In this document: positions 1 to 9,791 of the stretch, piece after piece | Numbering within the stretch: position 1 is the first letter of the stretch | How the letters are laid out: each line of letters opens with the position of its first letter | Assembly (NCBI GenBank): GCA_020354025.1 | Contig: CP070638.1 | Span: 2,861,870-2,925,869 of the forward strand | From: Fidelibacterota bacterium | Lineage (GTDB): Bacteria > Fidelibacterota > Marinisomatia > SCGC-AAA003-L08 > TS1B11 | Direction: 5' to 3' | Length of the DNA: 64,000 bases | The notes under the pieces: model-generated | Seen by the model: the letters and a program-made list of their open reading frames with translations, nothing else | Told to the model about the DNA's origin: nothing | Databases searched by the model: none | Made by a program: the position numbers and the translations under genes

Positions 1-972
1 CGCCAGCTCGGCGCGTGGACCGCCACCTCCGATATTGGCCTCACCTTCGTCATAGAAGTCGTTGGATTTCAGGATGACGACACCACCTCTTTTGCTTACC
101 GCCCGGATGGAGTGCTGAAGACAATGAGTGAGGCCCGACGAATGAGAAAAGGCGTCGCACGCAAGTGGACGCAAGCGGAAATAGAAGAGCTGCTGGGTAA
201 GTATCACGATAAATACAGCGTGGATACCGTTCTTGGCCGTATCCACTCCGTACCCTATGACCATGAGCAGGGCTTTCAGTTTATCGTGCTCGGCGATAAC
301 CGTATCAACCAGCCGGTATGGGAGGCTGTCTGCAAGAGCATCAGTAAAAAAAATGCCCTCTTTGCCATCGTGACGGGGGACTTAGTCCGGGAAGGCGAAC
401 CCGAACAATTTGATGAATATCTCTTCGGAGTCATGGAAAAGTACGGCAATTTCAATCTGGTACCCGTAGTCGGGAACCACGACATCAGTTACGATGGGAT
501 GGCTTTCGCCTATCTGACTTCGTTCGGTTCCAATGCGCTCAATTATTACTTTGACTACGGCGAATCCCGGTTTGTGATTTTGGACAACTGCAGCCGCGTG
601 ACCGACTTTCTGTCGCAGCTGGAAGCGGCGGACCGGTGGCTGGCCGAGACACCGGAAGACTTTCGCAAATTCGTCTTCATACATGTTCCGCCGGGCGAGA
701 TCAAGAAGTGGTCCTATCACTCAATGAGTGGAGAGAAGTCACGCCAGTTCACCGATCTGATGACCAGTCACCAGGTGGATCACGTCTTTGCCGGTCATAT
801 CCACGCCTATTCGACCGCTCACCATGAGGGAGTGGACTATACTGTGACCGGAGGCGCGGGAGCGGACCTTCATGAACAGTATGGTCCCGCCGGCAGCGTG
901 CATCACTACGTCATTGTGAACGTGACCCCGGAGGGCGTACACCAGCAGGTGGTCAGATTACATCCGGAGTAA
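1..972 (+). CDS. Calcineurin-like metallophosphoesterase, 5' end outside window
   Basis: This frame is open to the left edge, so the gene probably begins before position 1. A GTG at 112 and an ATG at 124 are possible internal starts, but neither has a convincing ribosome binding site. The protein has the calcineurin-like phosphoesterase motifs in order: LGDNR (a variant of the usual DxH), GDLVREG, GNHD, a single His in FIHVPPG, and GHIHAY near the end. These ligands normally hold a two-metal centre that hydrolyses phosphoesters. The first motif has Asn-Arg where His is usual, which could change metal use. The substrate is unknown. The stop lies 11 bases before the beta-mannosidase, so the two are probably cotranscribed. 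The family call is firm; the role in glycan breakdown is inferred from context only. Confidence 0.8.
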   Translation, partial: RQLGAWTATSDIGLTFVIEVVGFQDDDTTSFAYRPDGVLKTMSEARRMRKGVARKWTQAEIEELLGKYHDKYSVDTVLGRIHSVPYDHEQGFQFIVLGDNRINQPVWEAVCKSISKKNALFAIVTGDLVREGEPEQFDEYLFGVMEKYGNFNLVPVVGNHDISYDGMAFAYLTSFGSNALNYYFDYGESRFVILDNCSRVTDFLSQLEAADRWLAETPEDFRKFVFIHVPPGEIKKWSYHSMSGEKSRQFTDLMTSHQVDHVFAGHIHAYSTAHHEGVDYTVTGGAGADLHEQYGPAGSVHHYVIVNVTPEGVHQQVVRLHPE

Positions 973-983
973 ATAATATAAAC

Positions 984-3698
984 ATGGGTATCAAAATGGA
1001 TTACATGCCCCCGGGGTGCCCGGGCTGGCGGCGGGAGCTGGCAGCTCTGGTTCTTCTCACTATATGCCTGACGGCGACCGGGTGCCGAAGCGGCGTCGGG
1101 GAAACGGCAGTTAACGGAGGGGCGGAGGTTCCCAGTTTCGCGTTCGCTCAGAGCCGCGACGGATCGAGCTGCGCCGAAACCATCGATCTTAACGGGCCCT
1201 GGCAGTTCAAGGCCACCGATGAAGAGCAGTGGCTGGAGGCGCTGGTCCCCAGCACCGTCTGGACCGATCTGTTGAGGGCAGGGCGGCTCGAAGATCCCTT
1301 CTACCGTGACAACGAGCTGAAGGTGCAGTGGGTGGAGAAAAAAGAGTGGGAATACCGCCGCACTTTTCAGGTCGATAGTGCCTTTAAAAGCCACGACAGG
1401 ATCATCCTGGATTGCCGGGGGCTTGATACCATAGCAGAGATCTATATCAATGGTTCGCTGGTGGCAGAGACCCGCAACATGTTCATCGAGTACGAGTTCG
1501 ATGTGAAGCCCTACCTGCAGCCGGGCGAGAACCGGATCCACATCATTTTCCGATCCATTATCGATTGGGACCAGCAGCAGGTGGCCTCCGAACCGAAAGT
1601 CACCTGGACCAACAGCAAGGGGCGCACCTTCTTTTCCCGTAAGGAAGGTTCCGATTTCGGCTGGGACTGGGGCGTGCGGTTGGTTACCAGCGGCATCTGG
1701 CGGTCGATCAGGCTGGCTGCGTGGGATGTGGGCCGGATAACCGACTTGGGGGTGCGGCAGGATTTGAGCAATCCGGCCCGGGCCCGGCTAGAGGTTTCTG
1801 CTGAGGTTGATCAGTACGCCGACCGGGCGTTGAAACTGGCCATGCAGATCCTATTGAACGACAAGGTTGTATCCGAAGACGAGACGCTCGTTGCGGGCGA
1901 TGAAGTCAGAGCCACCCTGAGTATTAAGGACCCGCAGCTGTGGTGGCCGAACGGCTGGGGTGAACAACCGCTGTATACGGTGGTCGCCTCCCTCATGGAC
2001 GGGAACACTGAGGTCCACCGAAAGAGTATCAAGACCGGCCTGCGGACGGTGGAGCTGGTGCGCGAACCGGACGAGCGGGGCGAGACGTTCGGCTTCAAGA
2101 TCAATGGCGAGCTCATCTTCTGCAAGGGTGTCAATTGGGTGCCGGCCGATGCCCTGCCTGACCGCCTCACGGAGAAGCACTACATACACCTGCTCAGTTC
2201 CTGCAAGACCGCCCATATGAATATGATCCGCCTGTGGGGCGGCGGGCTGTATGAACCGGACATATTCTACGAATACTGCGACGAGAACGGTATCATGATC
2301 TGGCACGACTTCATGTTCGCCGTCGGCCCCTTCATCGCCAATGAGTCGTATCTGGCCAATGTGGTAGCGGAGATTACCGACGTGGTTCGCAGGCTGCGGC
2401 ACCATCCCTCCATCGTTTTGTGGTCCGGTAACAACGAGTGTGAGAGCAACATGGGCGGCGGTCAGAGCTGGATACAGCAATATGATGCGGTGACGTGGGA
2501 AGAATACGACCGGGTATTCAGCGAGACCATCCCGCTGACGGCGGCCCGTTACGACCCGGACCGCCCCTACTGGCCCTCAAGTCCGCATCACCCGCTGGAC
2601 CGGGATAAGGAGAACCCCGACTGGGAGACCGGTTCGGGTGACGCCCACATCTGGGACGTGTGGCATGGAGGAGAGCCATTCTCATGGTACGCTGAAAATG
2701 TGGACTTCCGGTTTCTCAGCGAGTACGGTTTCCAGTCCCTGCCGGATATGGAGACGATCCGGGCTTTTACCGCGCCCGCGGACCGGTATTTCCCCTCCTA
2801 TGTGCTAGATCACCACAATAAATGCGGCAAACAGGGGAATCCGCGGCCTGGAAATACCCGGATCGCGAGGTACATGACAAATATGTTCAACCTGCCGACT
2901 GACCTGGAGAATTGGGTCTACGTTTCCCAGGTGATGCATGGCGAGAGTATGAAAACCGGCACCGAAGCCTTCCGCCGCAACTTCCCGCAGACTACCGGTG
3001 CCCTCTACTGGCAGCTTAACGACAACTGGCCGACGATTTCCGGCAGCAGCATCGATTACTACGGCCGCTGGAAGGCGCTGCACTACTTTGCGGGGCGGTT
3101 CTTTAGTCCCCAGCTGGTCAGCAGCCTGGTGCAAGGAGCGAAGGTCTCAATCTGGGGCGTGAACGATGGGCTGAAGCCAGTCGCGGCAGAGCTGCGTTGG
3201 ACCCTGGCCCGATTCGACGGCACTGAGGTGAAGCGGGGGGTCCAGGAAGTAAAACTGCCCGCTAACAGCAGCACCCTCATTACCCAGCTGGACTTCGAGG
3301 ATGAAGTGGGCGAGGACCCGGAGCACGGCACTTACCGCAAGGAGTCGTACGAGAACCGCAGCCGCTATTACCTCTCCTACCAGCTAACCAGTGAGGGGCA
3401 GGTGCTCTCTTCCAATGTGGCCTTCTTTGTGCCGCAGAAGTACCTGCAGCTCCAGGAGCCGGGTTTGAAATACAGGATTAAAAAGCGGGACAACCGATTG
3501 ACAATAACCGTCAGCACCGAGCTGTTTGCGGCCTACGTTACCCTGGGCTTGAAGGACAGCTACGCCCGATTCTCCGACAATTATTTCCACCTCCTACCCG
3601 GAGAAACCAGGCAGGTCGATGTGATCGAGGCTGAGGTATCTGACAGGGGGTTCAGGAAGCAATTCCTCCAGAAGAGTCTGGTGGATTCTTATCGGTAA
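984..3698 (+). CDS. GH2 beta-mannosidase, lipoprotein
   Basis: This 904-residue protein matches the usual size of bacterial GH2 beta-mannosidases, which remove terminal beta-mannosyl residues from oligosaccharides. It has an N-terminal hydrophobic segment ending in a Cys (LTATGC), which suggests a lipoprotein on the periplasmic side or cell surface. A sugar-binding beta-sandwich follows (GPWQF, then WVEKKEWEYRR), then an immunoglobulin-like domain, then the TIM barrel. In the barrel, MIRLWGGGLYE and WSGNNECE are typical. Glu485 in NNE is the expected acid/base and Glu580 in LSEYGFQS the expected nucleophile; their 95-residue spacing fits the family. ATG 984 follows the previous stop closely. 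A related exo-beta-glycosidase activity of GH2 remains possible. Confidence 0.92.
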   Translation: MGIKMDYMPPGCPGWRRELAALVLLTICLTATGCRSGVGETAVNGGAEVPSFAFAQSRDGSSCAETIDLNGPWQFKATDEEQWLEALVPSTVWTDLLRAGRLEDPFYRDNELKVQWVEKKEWEYRRTFQVDSAFKSHDRIILDCRGLDTIAEIYINGSLVAETRNMFIEYEFDVKPYLQPGENRIHIIFRSIIDWDQQQVASEPKVTWTNSKGRTFFSRKEGSDFGWDWGVRLVTSGIWRSIRLAAWDVGRITDLGVRQDLSNPARARLEVSAEVDQYADRALKLAMQILLNDKVVSEDETLVAGDEVRATLSIKDPQLWWPNGWGEQPLYTVVASLMDGNTEVHRKSIKTGLRTVELVREPDERGETFGFKINGELIFCKGVNWVPADALPDRLTEKHYIHLLSSCKTAHMNMIRLWGGGLYEPDIFYEYCDENGIMIWHDFMFAVGPFIANESYLANVVAEITDVVRRLRHHPSIVLWSGNNECESNMGGGQSWIQQYDAVTWEEYDRVFSETIPLTAARYDPDRPYWPSSPHHPLDRDKENPDWETGSGDAHIWDVWHGGEPFSWYAENVDFRFLSEYGFQSLPDMETIRAFTAPADRYFPSYVLDHHNKCGKQGNPRPGNTRIARYMTNMFNLPTDLENWVYVSQVMHGESMKTGTEAFRRNFPQTTGALYWQLNDNWPTISGSSIDYYGRWKALHYFAGRFFSPQLVSSLVQGAKVSIWGVNDGLKPVAAELRWTLARFDGTEVKRGVQEVKLPANSSTLITQLDFEDEVGEDPEHGTYRKESYENRSRYYLSYQLTSEGQVLSSNVAFFVPQKYLQLQEPGLKYRIKKRDNRLTITVSTELFAAYVTLGLKDSYARFSDNYFHLLPGETRQVDVIEAEVSDRGFRKQFLQKSLVDSYR

Positions 3699-3763
3699 GG
3701 AATGTTTTTCACAGGCAGGTAAAGGCGGACGGAGATCATTGATTCGTGGGCAGTTCTGCGCCG

Positions 3764-5245
3764 ATGAGAAAAGTCAGCTTTCATAGCACAATTTTCGGAA
3801 TACTGCTGGTTGTGCTTATTCCGGTCAGGAATCTGCGTGCCCAGAATCTCGATTCGCTATTCCAGCACAGCCTGGAGTTCGCCAGGCAGCAGCTGGAAAA
3901 CTCGGTAGCTGAGATTGTCGATACTACCCAGTTCGCGCGCAGCACCGATGAGTACGGCAACTGGACCACAAAAAGCTCGGGCAGCTGGACCAGCGGTTTT
4001 TTCCCCGGCTGCCTGTGGCACATGTACAAATACACGTCAGACAGCACCTGGAAGAACTGGGCGCGGTCATGGACAGCAGGACTGTGGGACGAGCAATACG
4101 ACACCGGCACTCACGATGTGGGTTTCAAGGTATTCGATAGCTACGGCCTGGGCTACCGAATGACTATAAACGAGGATTACAAACCGGTGATCCTCCGGGC
4201 GGCACAGTCCCTCGCTACGCGATACAATTCTACCGTTGGGTGCACCAGGTCGTGGAATAATCGGACCTTCCCGGTGATCATCGATAATATGATGAACCTG
4301 GAGCTGCTTTTCTGGGCCTCGAAAAACGGCGGGGAGACAGAGTGGTATGACATGGCGATCAGCCACGGACTGCGAACTATGCAGGACCACGTTCGGGCCG
4401 ACGGGAGCACTTACCAGATCGTCGATTACAATCCCACAACGGGCATCATCATTCAGAAGGAGACGAGCCAAGGGTACACAACCGAATCGACCTGGGCCCG
4501 GGGGCAGTCCTGGGGGCTGTACGGCTTCACCATGGCCTATCGCCATACAGGTGATGTGCGGCTCCTAGAAACGGCCTGCAAGCTGGCAGACTTCGTGGTT
4601 GACAATCTGCCTGAGGATTACGTGCCCTACTGGGACTATTTCGCCCCTAACATCCCGAATGAAGAGAAAGATGCCTCCGCGGCGGCCATCGCTGCCTCAG
4701 GCCTGCTTGAGTTAAGCGGCCTGGTCGACAGCACCGATCTGCAGGTGAAATACTGGAACACCGCCGAGAATATACTAGCATCGCTTTCATCGGATTCCTA
4801 CCTGGCCGAATCGTCCAACAGCAGCGGTATTCTACTGCACGGGGTCGGCAACCACAATAAGGGCAGCGAGGTGGATGTGTCGCTGATCTACGCCGATTAC
4901 TATTTCATAGAGGCCTTGCTGCGCCATCAGGGATTGGTTTCTCCGACCCTGGCACCCCGGGAGTATGCCTGCCTTACGCCCACAAAGATAAAGCTGCTGC
5001 CTAATTATCCCAATCCATTCAATCCGGTAACAACTATTCCCTATCGATTAAGTGAGAGCGCGAACCTAGCTTTCAGTGTGTACGATCTCACCGGACGCCG
5101 GATTCGATCTTTCGATACCGTGTACCAGAATGCTGGTAACCATAGATTTATTTTCAACGCCCGGCAGCTAGCATCCGGTATCTACCTGTTCGTGATGCAG
5201 GCAGGGCCGCAGGTAAAGAGCATTAAGATAACACTGGTTCGATAA
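3764..5245 (+). CDS. GH88-type unsaturated glucuronyl hydrolase with C-terminal sorting tail
   Basis: Family GH88 removes the unsaturated uronic acid left at the non-reducing end by polysaccharide lyases. I place the start at ATG 3764 (493 residues), which gives a clean signal peptide ending NLRAQ; a GTG at 3746 would add six residues. The alpha-toroid holds THDVGF (Asp118) and IDNMMNLELL (Asp174), which match the catalytic Asp pair known from Bacillus UGL. Gln236, Trp244, Arg246 and Trp250 in the QGY...WARGQSW block also align at constant spacing. The position of UGL His193 is a Gln here (Q218), so the +1 subsite may differ. The last 85 residues carry NYPNPFNPVT followed by a FlgD-like domain, a surface sorting tail. 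Alignments are from memory of the family. Confidence 0.88.
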   Translation: MRKVSFHSTIFGILLVVLIPVRNLRAQNLDSLFQHSLEFARQQLENSVAEIVDTTQFARSTDEYGNWTTKSSGSWTSGFFPGCLWHMYKYTSDSTWKNWARSWTAGLWDEQYDTGTHDVGFKVFDSYGLGYRMTINEDYKPVILRAAQSLATRYNSTVGCTRSWNNRTFPVIIDNMMNLELLFWASKNGGETEWYDMAISHGLRTMQDHVRADGSTYQIVDYNPTTGIIIQKETSQGYTTESTWARGQSWGLYGFTMAYRHTGDVRLLETACKLADFVVDNLPEDYVPYWDYFAPNIPNEEKDASAAAIAASGLLELSGLVDSTDLQVKYWNTAENILASLSSDSYLAESSNSSGILLHGVGNHNKGSEVDVSLIYADYYFIEALLRHQGLVSPTLAPREYACLTPTKIKLLPNYPNPFNPVTTIPYRLSESANLAFSVYDLTGRRIRSFDTVYQNAGNHRFIFNARQLASGIYLFVMQAGPQVKSIKITLVR

Positions 5246-5340
5246 CGCATAAAAAGGCAAACTAAACGACGATAAATACCGTTCGAGAACCGATTTTCAG
5301 GAACCATCGAGGCACTGCCCGGGCAAACCATATTGGAAAA

Positions 5341-6402
5341 ATGGAGGTCACCATAAACTGTATCAAATATTCGCTACTGCCGATGTTGGGCGCAGCACTG
5401 CTGATTGTCGGCTGTGCCGAGAAGAAGCCTGATTTCGCCGCCTTTGAGAAGATCGATGGACACCTGCATATCCGCTATAACGGCCCCGAATTCCTGGAGC
5501 AGGCGATGGCGGACAATTTCAGGGTGGTTGTTATTTTCACCGACGCTTATGATATTGACTGGCAGCAAGAGTTTGTCGATCACCAGCGAGGGATGTTCCC
5601 CGAGCAGTTCGAGTATCTGACGACCTTTCCCATGAAGGGGTGGGATGAGACGGATTGGCAGGAGAAGACCATCGCGCATCTAAGAGAGGCATTCGAAAAA
5701 GGGGCTATCGGGGTGAAGATCTGGAAGGATGTGGGCATGGAGTTCAAAGACAGGGACGGCAATTTCGTTATGCTCGACGATCCCCAATTCGATCCGGTGA
5801 TCGACTTTATCGAATCGGAGGGGAAAACCCTCACGGCCCACATCGGCGAGCCCCGGGACTGCTGGCTGCCGCTGGATGAAATGCTCGGATCCAGCAACCG
5901 GGACTATTTCGCGGCTCATCCAGAATACCACATGTACCTGCACCCGGAATTCCCGGCCTACGAGGAGCACATCCAGGCCTATGAGCGAATGCTGGAGAAG
6001 CATCCAGATCTGCGGTATGTGGGTTGTCACCTCGGGAGCCTGGAATGGAGCGTGGAAGAACTGTCCAAAAGGCTGGACCGCTTCCCCAATACGGCCGTGG
6101 ACCTGGCGGAGAGGGTTGACGATCTGCAGATCATTGACAGCGACAAGGTCCGGCAGTTCTTCATCGACTATCAGGACCGTCTCATCTATGCCACCGACTT
6201 CAGTATCAACGAGGAGCATGATCCGACAGCCTATACCCGGCACATGCACGAGACCTGGATGCAGGACTGGATATATTTCACCACCGACAGCATCCTGACC
6301 ATTCCGGGAATTAATGAGCCGGTGCGCGGACTAGATCTACCAGTGGAGGTGTTGGCAAAGATTTATCGCGAGAATGCGAAGAAATGGTACCCCGAGCTTT
6401 GA
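5341..6402 (+). CDS. Amidohydrolase (Amidohydro_2 type) lipoprotein
   Basis: This 353-residue TIM-barrel hydrolase has the metal ligands of the amidohydrolase superfamily: His41 and His43 in DGHLH, His167 in AHIGEP, His230 in CHLGS and Asp286 in YATDFS. The N terminus ends in LLIVGC (Cys25), a good lipobox, so the enzyme is probably membrane-anchored outside the cytoplasm. Most PF04909 proteins are cytoplasmic and include lactonases and decarboxylases of sugar acid or aromatic catabolism, so export is unusual. A sugar-acid lactonase or ester hydrolase role would fit this locus but is only inference. It lies between the GH88 and DUF5107 genes in the same direction. Confidence 0.78.
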   Translation: MEVTINCIKYSLLPMLGAALLIVGCAEKKPDFAAFEKIDGHLHIRYNGPEFLEQAMADNFRVVVIFTDAYDIDWQQEFVDHQRGMFPEQFEYLTTFPMKGWDETDWQEKTIAHLREAFEKGAIGVKIWKDVGMEFKDRDGNFVMLDDPQFDPVIDFIESEGKTLTAHIGEPRDCWLPLDEMLGSSNRDYFAAHPEYHMYLHPEFPAYEEHIQAYERMLEKHPDLRYVGCHLGSLEWSVEELSKRLDRFPNTAVDLAERVDDLQIIDSDKVRQFFIDYQDRLIYATDFSINEEHDPTAYTRHMHETWMQDWIYFTTDSILTIPGINEPVRGLDLPVEVLAKIYRENAKKWYPEL

Positions 6403-6461
6403 CGGCAAAGCCAGGTGTTTTTCATCGTGAACGATCGTCTGATAACCACAAGGAGAGCAAA

Positions 6462-9400
6462 TTGAAAACTCGGCGCTTTATCACTATCGGTCTAGTATGT
6501 CTCCTGGCGGGATGCGCGACCAGGGACTCGGTCCGGACGTGGGAGGAGCAGCTGGTCATGCCCACCTGGGAAATCGGCCCACCGGAGGCTAACCCGAGTT
6601 TTTCCTGGAGCTCGCCTCGCAGGCCGGTCTATCCTTACATGTATAAGGAGCTGCTCACCAATAACCGGCAGGACAAAGTCTACACCGCCTGCTGGTTGGA
6701 GAATGAGTTTATCAAGGTACTGGTACTGCCCGAAATCGGTGGGCGGCTGCACGGAGCCCGGGACAAGACCAACGACTATAACTTTTTCTACTGGCAACCC
6801 TCCGTAAAGCCCGCTCTTATCGGCATGACGGGGGCCTGGATCTCCGGCGGCATTGAGTGGAATTTCCCCTACGGTCACCGCCCAACCGGCTTCAGCCCGG
6901 TAAGTTACCGGCTGGTAGAGAATAAGGACGGGAGCAAAACTGTCTGGGTCGGCGAGACGGAGTGGGTAAATCGGATGCGCTGGATTGTCGGCCTGACGGT
7001 CTACCCGGGCAAAAGCATCATTGAGGCTCAGGTGAAACTGATGAATCCCGCACCGATCCATCACTCGTATTACATGTGGGCCACCACCGCGGTGAATGCC
7101 AACGAGAACTATCAGGCCATCTATCCCACCCGGCTGATGACCGAACACGGCAAGTTCGAGTTTTTCCGCTGGCCAATCCACAACGGTGTAGACATTTCGT
7201 GGTGGAAGAATATCCCCAACGCTTCCAGCTTCTTCGCTGTCGAACGGGGCGACTTCTTCGGTGGTTATGACCACGGCAAACAGGCGGGTACCATTCTGAC
7301 CGGGAACAAGAATATCGTAATCGGTAAGAAGCTGTGGAGCTGGGGCACCTCACCTTTCGGCCGCATGTGGGAGCCCATTCTCACCGAAGACCAGGGGCCG
7401 TATCTGGAGCCGCAGGCGGGGGCTTTCGCCGACAATCAGCCGGACAACCACTGGCTGGAGCCCGGCGAAGTCAAGTCTTTCAGCTTTTTCTTCTACCCGG
7501 TGCGTGATATCGGTGCCTTCAAACAGGCTAACATCGACGGAGCTCTAAACCTGGAATTCAACGGGGATACGGTCGAAATCGGCGTCTATTCCACAGCGGT
7601 GCTGAAGCCCGGAACCATCCGCCTGAAGCATGGCAGTGATGTCATCCTTGAGGAGAAGGTCAACATCGATCCCTCCCAGCCCTTTATGCACCAACTGGAA
7701 GTCAAGGACGCCGCGGACTCCCGGGAAGATTTCCGGCTGTGCCTGCTGGACGAGGCGGGCACCGAACTGGTATCCTACTCGCCGGAGATTCCGGAAGAGC
7801 TGCCATTTCCCGAACCGGCACCGGTGTACGGTCCTCCGGAGACCATCGCATCTGTCGATGAGCTCTGGGAGATCGGCGATTTCAAGAGCAAGTATAAGTA
7901 CCTCGACCGGCGGGCGGGCTTCGATGATTATTTCAAGGAAGCCTTGCGGCGGGACCCAGGCCATGCTCCCTCCCACATCGCACTGGCGGAATGGGACATC
8001 AAGCGGGCTGATTACCGTTCCGCTCTCAGCCACCTGAAAACCGCGGAGCGACGCAGTCCTGATAACGGAAAAGTATATTACCTACAGGCGGTGGCTGAAG
8101 AAGCCCTAGGCGACTACGAGGCGGCCTATAACCATTATTATCGTGCGGTCCACTTCCAGCAGTTCCTATCGCGGGGATATCAGTGTCTCGCCCGGTTGGA
8201 TCTACGCCGAGGAGACTTCCACAAGGCCCGTGTCCACAGCAGTAAGGCGATCGAAGCCAATACTCTCAATCCACAGCTATGGGCGCTCAAGGCGACGGTC
8301 ATGAGACTGGAGGGTGAGCCGGAGGAAGCAGCCGCGGCCGCTAAGCGAGCGCTGGCCCTGGACCCGGTCAATTTCCATGCCTTGAACGAGCTGCTTCTAG
8401 CCGAGCAGATCCAGGGCAAATCCGGGGGCACGCTGGAGGACAAGCTGAAACAGGTCCTACTGAACGATCCCCACTGCTACATAGAACTGGCGCTGCACTA
8501 TCTCAACGCCGGCCTATATGAAGATGCAGCCGAAGTGCTCGAGCGGATTGAAGAAGACGAGCAATCCCGGAGTGCTCTTACCGGGTATTACCACGCCTAC
8601 TGCCAGGCCGCGTTAGGCCATAGCGAAGAAGCCGCCCGCCTGTTCAAGGAGGCCGCAGAGCGCCAGGTTGATTACAGCTTCCCCTTCCGGCTGGAAGCGA
8701 TAGAAATGTTCCGAACCGCTCTGGAGATCAATCCCGATGACGGCCGGGCCCATTATTTCCTGGGTCTGGTCTATGGTGGAATCGGCGAAGTTGAGAGTGC
8801 GATGGCCCATTGGCGACTGGCAGTACGGATTGAACCCGAAAACGCGCGGGCCTGGAGAAACCTAGGCCTGGCAAACCTAAACGTCAGTAGGGACCTACAG
8901 GCTGCCAGGCAGTGCTATGAAAAGGCGTTCGAGCTGTTGCCGACCGACTCCAGGATTCTACTGGAGCTGGATCAGGTGAAGCAAGCCCGGAAGGAAAGTG
9001 CAGCCGAGAGGCTGGCCTTCCTGCGGGAACACCGGGAAGTAGTGGAAGGACGGGATGAGCTACTGACATCAATGCTGGACCTGATGGTCCGGCAAGGGGA
9101 TTTCGAGGAGGCATTGGAGTATTATATGAGTCATCACTTCCACAACTGGGAAGGCAGCTACTCGATCCATAACGCCTATATGGAAGCCAACATCGGTATG
9201 TCCCGAAGAGCCGAGTCGCCCGCGAAGGCATTGGAGTGCTACCAGCGAGCCTGTGAGTACCCGGCCAACCTGGAGGTAGCTCCCCGCGAACCGAACCTGC
9301 GGGGATTCCTGTACTATCCCATGGCGTTGCTTCACCGGCAGCTGGGTAATGACCATGTTGCCGACAGCCTACTGGTCGTAACGGCCACTGAAGCCTCCGA

Positions 9401-9716
9401 GATGCCCACCTTGGGAAGCTTCCATCAGGCGCTGGCCTTGCGAGAACTAGGCCGGTCCGGAGAGGCCGATCGAGTACTTGGAGCATTAGAGCGCGAAGCC
9501 CGGCAGCTTCTGGGCGGTGACCGCAGTGGCTACGAGCGCCAGGACGAGGATTTCCTCCAAGCCCTTGGGCATTACTATCTCTCGAAGGTCCATGAGGCCA
9601 ATGGGCGCAAGAGCGAGGCCCGCAGAGCGCTGGATGTGGCGATCGCCAGGCGGTCACTGATCGAACGGGAAGCGCTGATATTCGCGCAGATCAACTTTGC
9701 GGGGGCTCATCAGTAG
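6462..9716 (+). CDS. DUF5107 and TPR-repeat lipoprotein
   Basis: I place the start at TTG 6462, preceded by AAGGAG at 6450-6455 with a short spacer. This gives 1084 residues that begin directly with a basic signal and the lipobox CLLAGC (Cys18). The longer reading from ATG 6384 would overlap the amidohydrolase by 19 bases and add 26 residues before the signal. The first third is a DUF5107-like beta-sandwich related to sugar mutarotase folds (LPEIGGRLHGARDK, ISGGIEWNFPYGHRP). The rest is a long run of tetratricopeptide repeats (for example PDDGRAHYFLGLVYGGIGEVESAMAHW, shown here only by its ends PDDGRAHY and AMAHW). The function is not established. DUF5107-TPR proteins recur in glycan loci and could bind or cleave an oligosaccharide at the membrane. 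Confidence 0.75.
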   Translation: MKTRRFITIGLVCLLAGCATRDSVRTWEEQLVMPTWEIGPPEANPSFSWSSPRRPVYPYMYKELLTNNRQDKVYTACWLENEFIKVLVLPEIGGRLHGARDKTNDYNFFYWQPSVKPALIGMTGAWISGGIEWNFPYGHRPTGFSPVSYRLVENKDGSKTVWVGETEWVNRMRWIVGLTVYPGKSIIEAQVKLMNPAPIHHSYYMWATTAVNANENYQAIYPTRLMTEHGKFEFFRWPIHNGVDISWWKNIPNASSFFAVERGDFFGGYDHGKQAGTILTGNKNIVIGKKLWSWGTSPFGRMWEPILTEDQGPYLEPQAGAFADNQPDNHWLEPGEVKSFSFFFYPVRDIGAFKQANIDGALNLEFNGDTVEIGVYSTAVLKPGTIRLKHGSDVILEEKVNIDPSQPFMHQLEVKDAADSREDFRLCLLDEAGTELVSYSPEIPEELPFPEPAPVYGPPETIASVDELWEIGDFKSKYKYLDRRAGFDDYFKEALRRDPGHAPSHIALAEWDIKRADYRSALSHLKTAERRSPDNGKVYYLQAVAEEALGDYEAAYNHYYRAVHFQQFLSRGYQCLARLDLRRGDFHKARVHSSKAIEANTLNPQLWALKATVMRLEGEPEEAAAAAKRALALDPVNFHALNELLLAEQIQGKSGGTLEDKLKQVLLNDPHCYIELALHYLNAGLYEDAAEVLERIEEDEQSRSALTGYYHAYCQAALGHSEEAARLFKEAAERQVDYSFPFRLEAIEMFRTALEINPDDGRAHYFLGLVYGGIGEVESAMAHWRLAVRIEPENARAWRNLGLANLNVSRDLQAARQCYEKAFELLPTDSRILLELDQVKQARKESAAERLAFLREHREVVEGRDELLTSMLDLMVRQGDFEEALEYYMSHHFHNWEGSYSIHNAYMEANIGMSRRAESPAKALECYQRACEYPANLEVAPREPNLRGFLYYPMALLHRQLGNDHVADSLLVVTATEASEMPTLGSFHQALALRELGRSGEADRVLGALEREARQLLGGDRSGYERQDEDFLQALGHYYLSKVHEANGRKSEARRALDVAIARRSLIEREALIFAQINFAGAHQ

Positions 9717-9791
9717 GCCGGGCCGTGACAGGAGTGTTGAAATTAACCCGATGGCCGCTGAATCAGTGGTCGAGCTGTAAGGACTAAACCA

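Noticed and set aside
906..1541. Minus-strand frame of 211 codons
   Set aside because: It is antisense to the GH2 gene, whose protein has complete family motifs in the plus frame.
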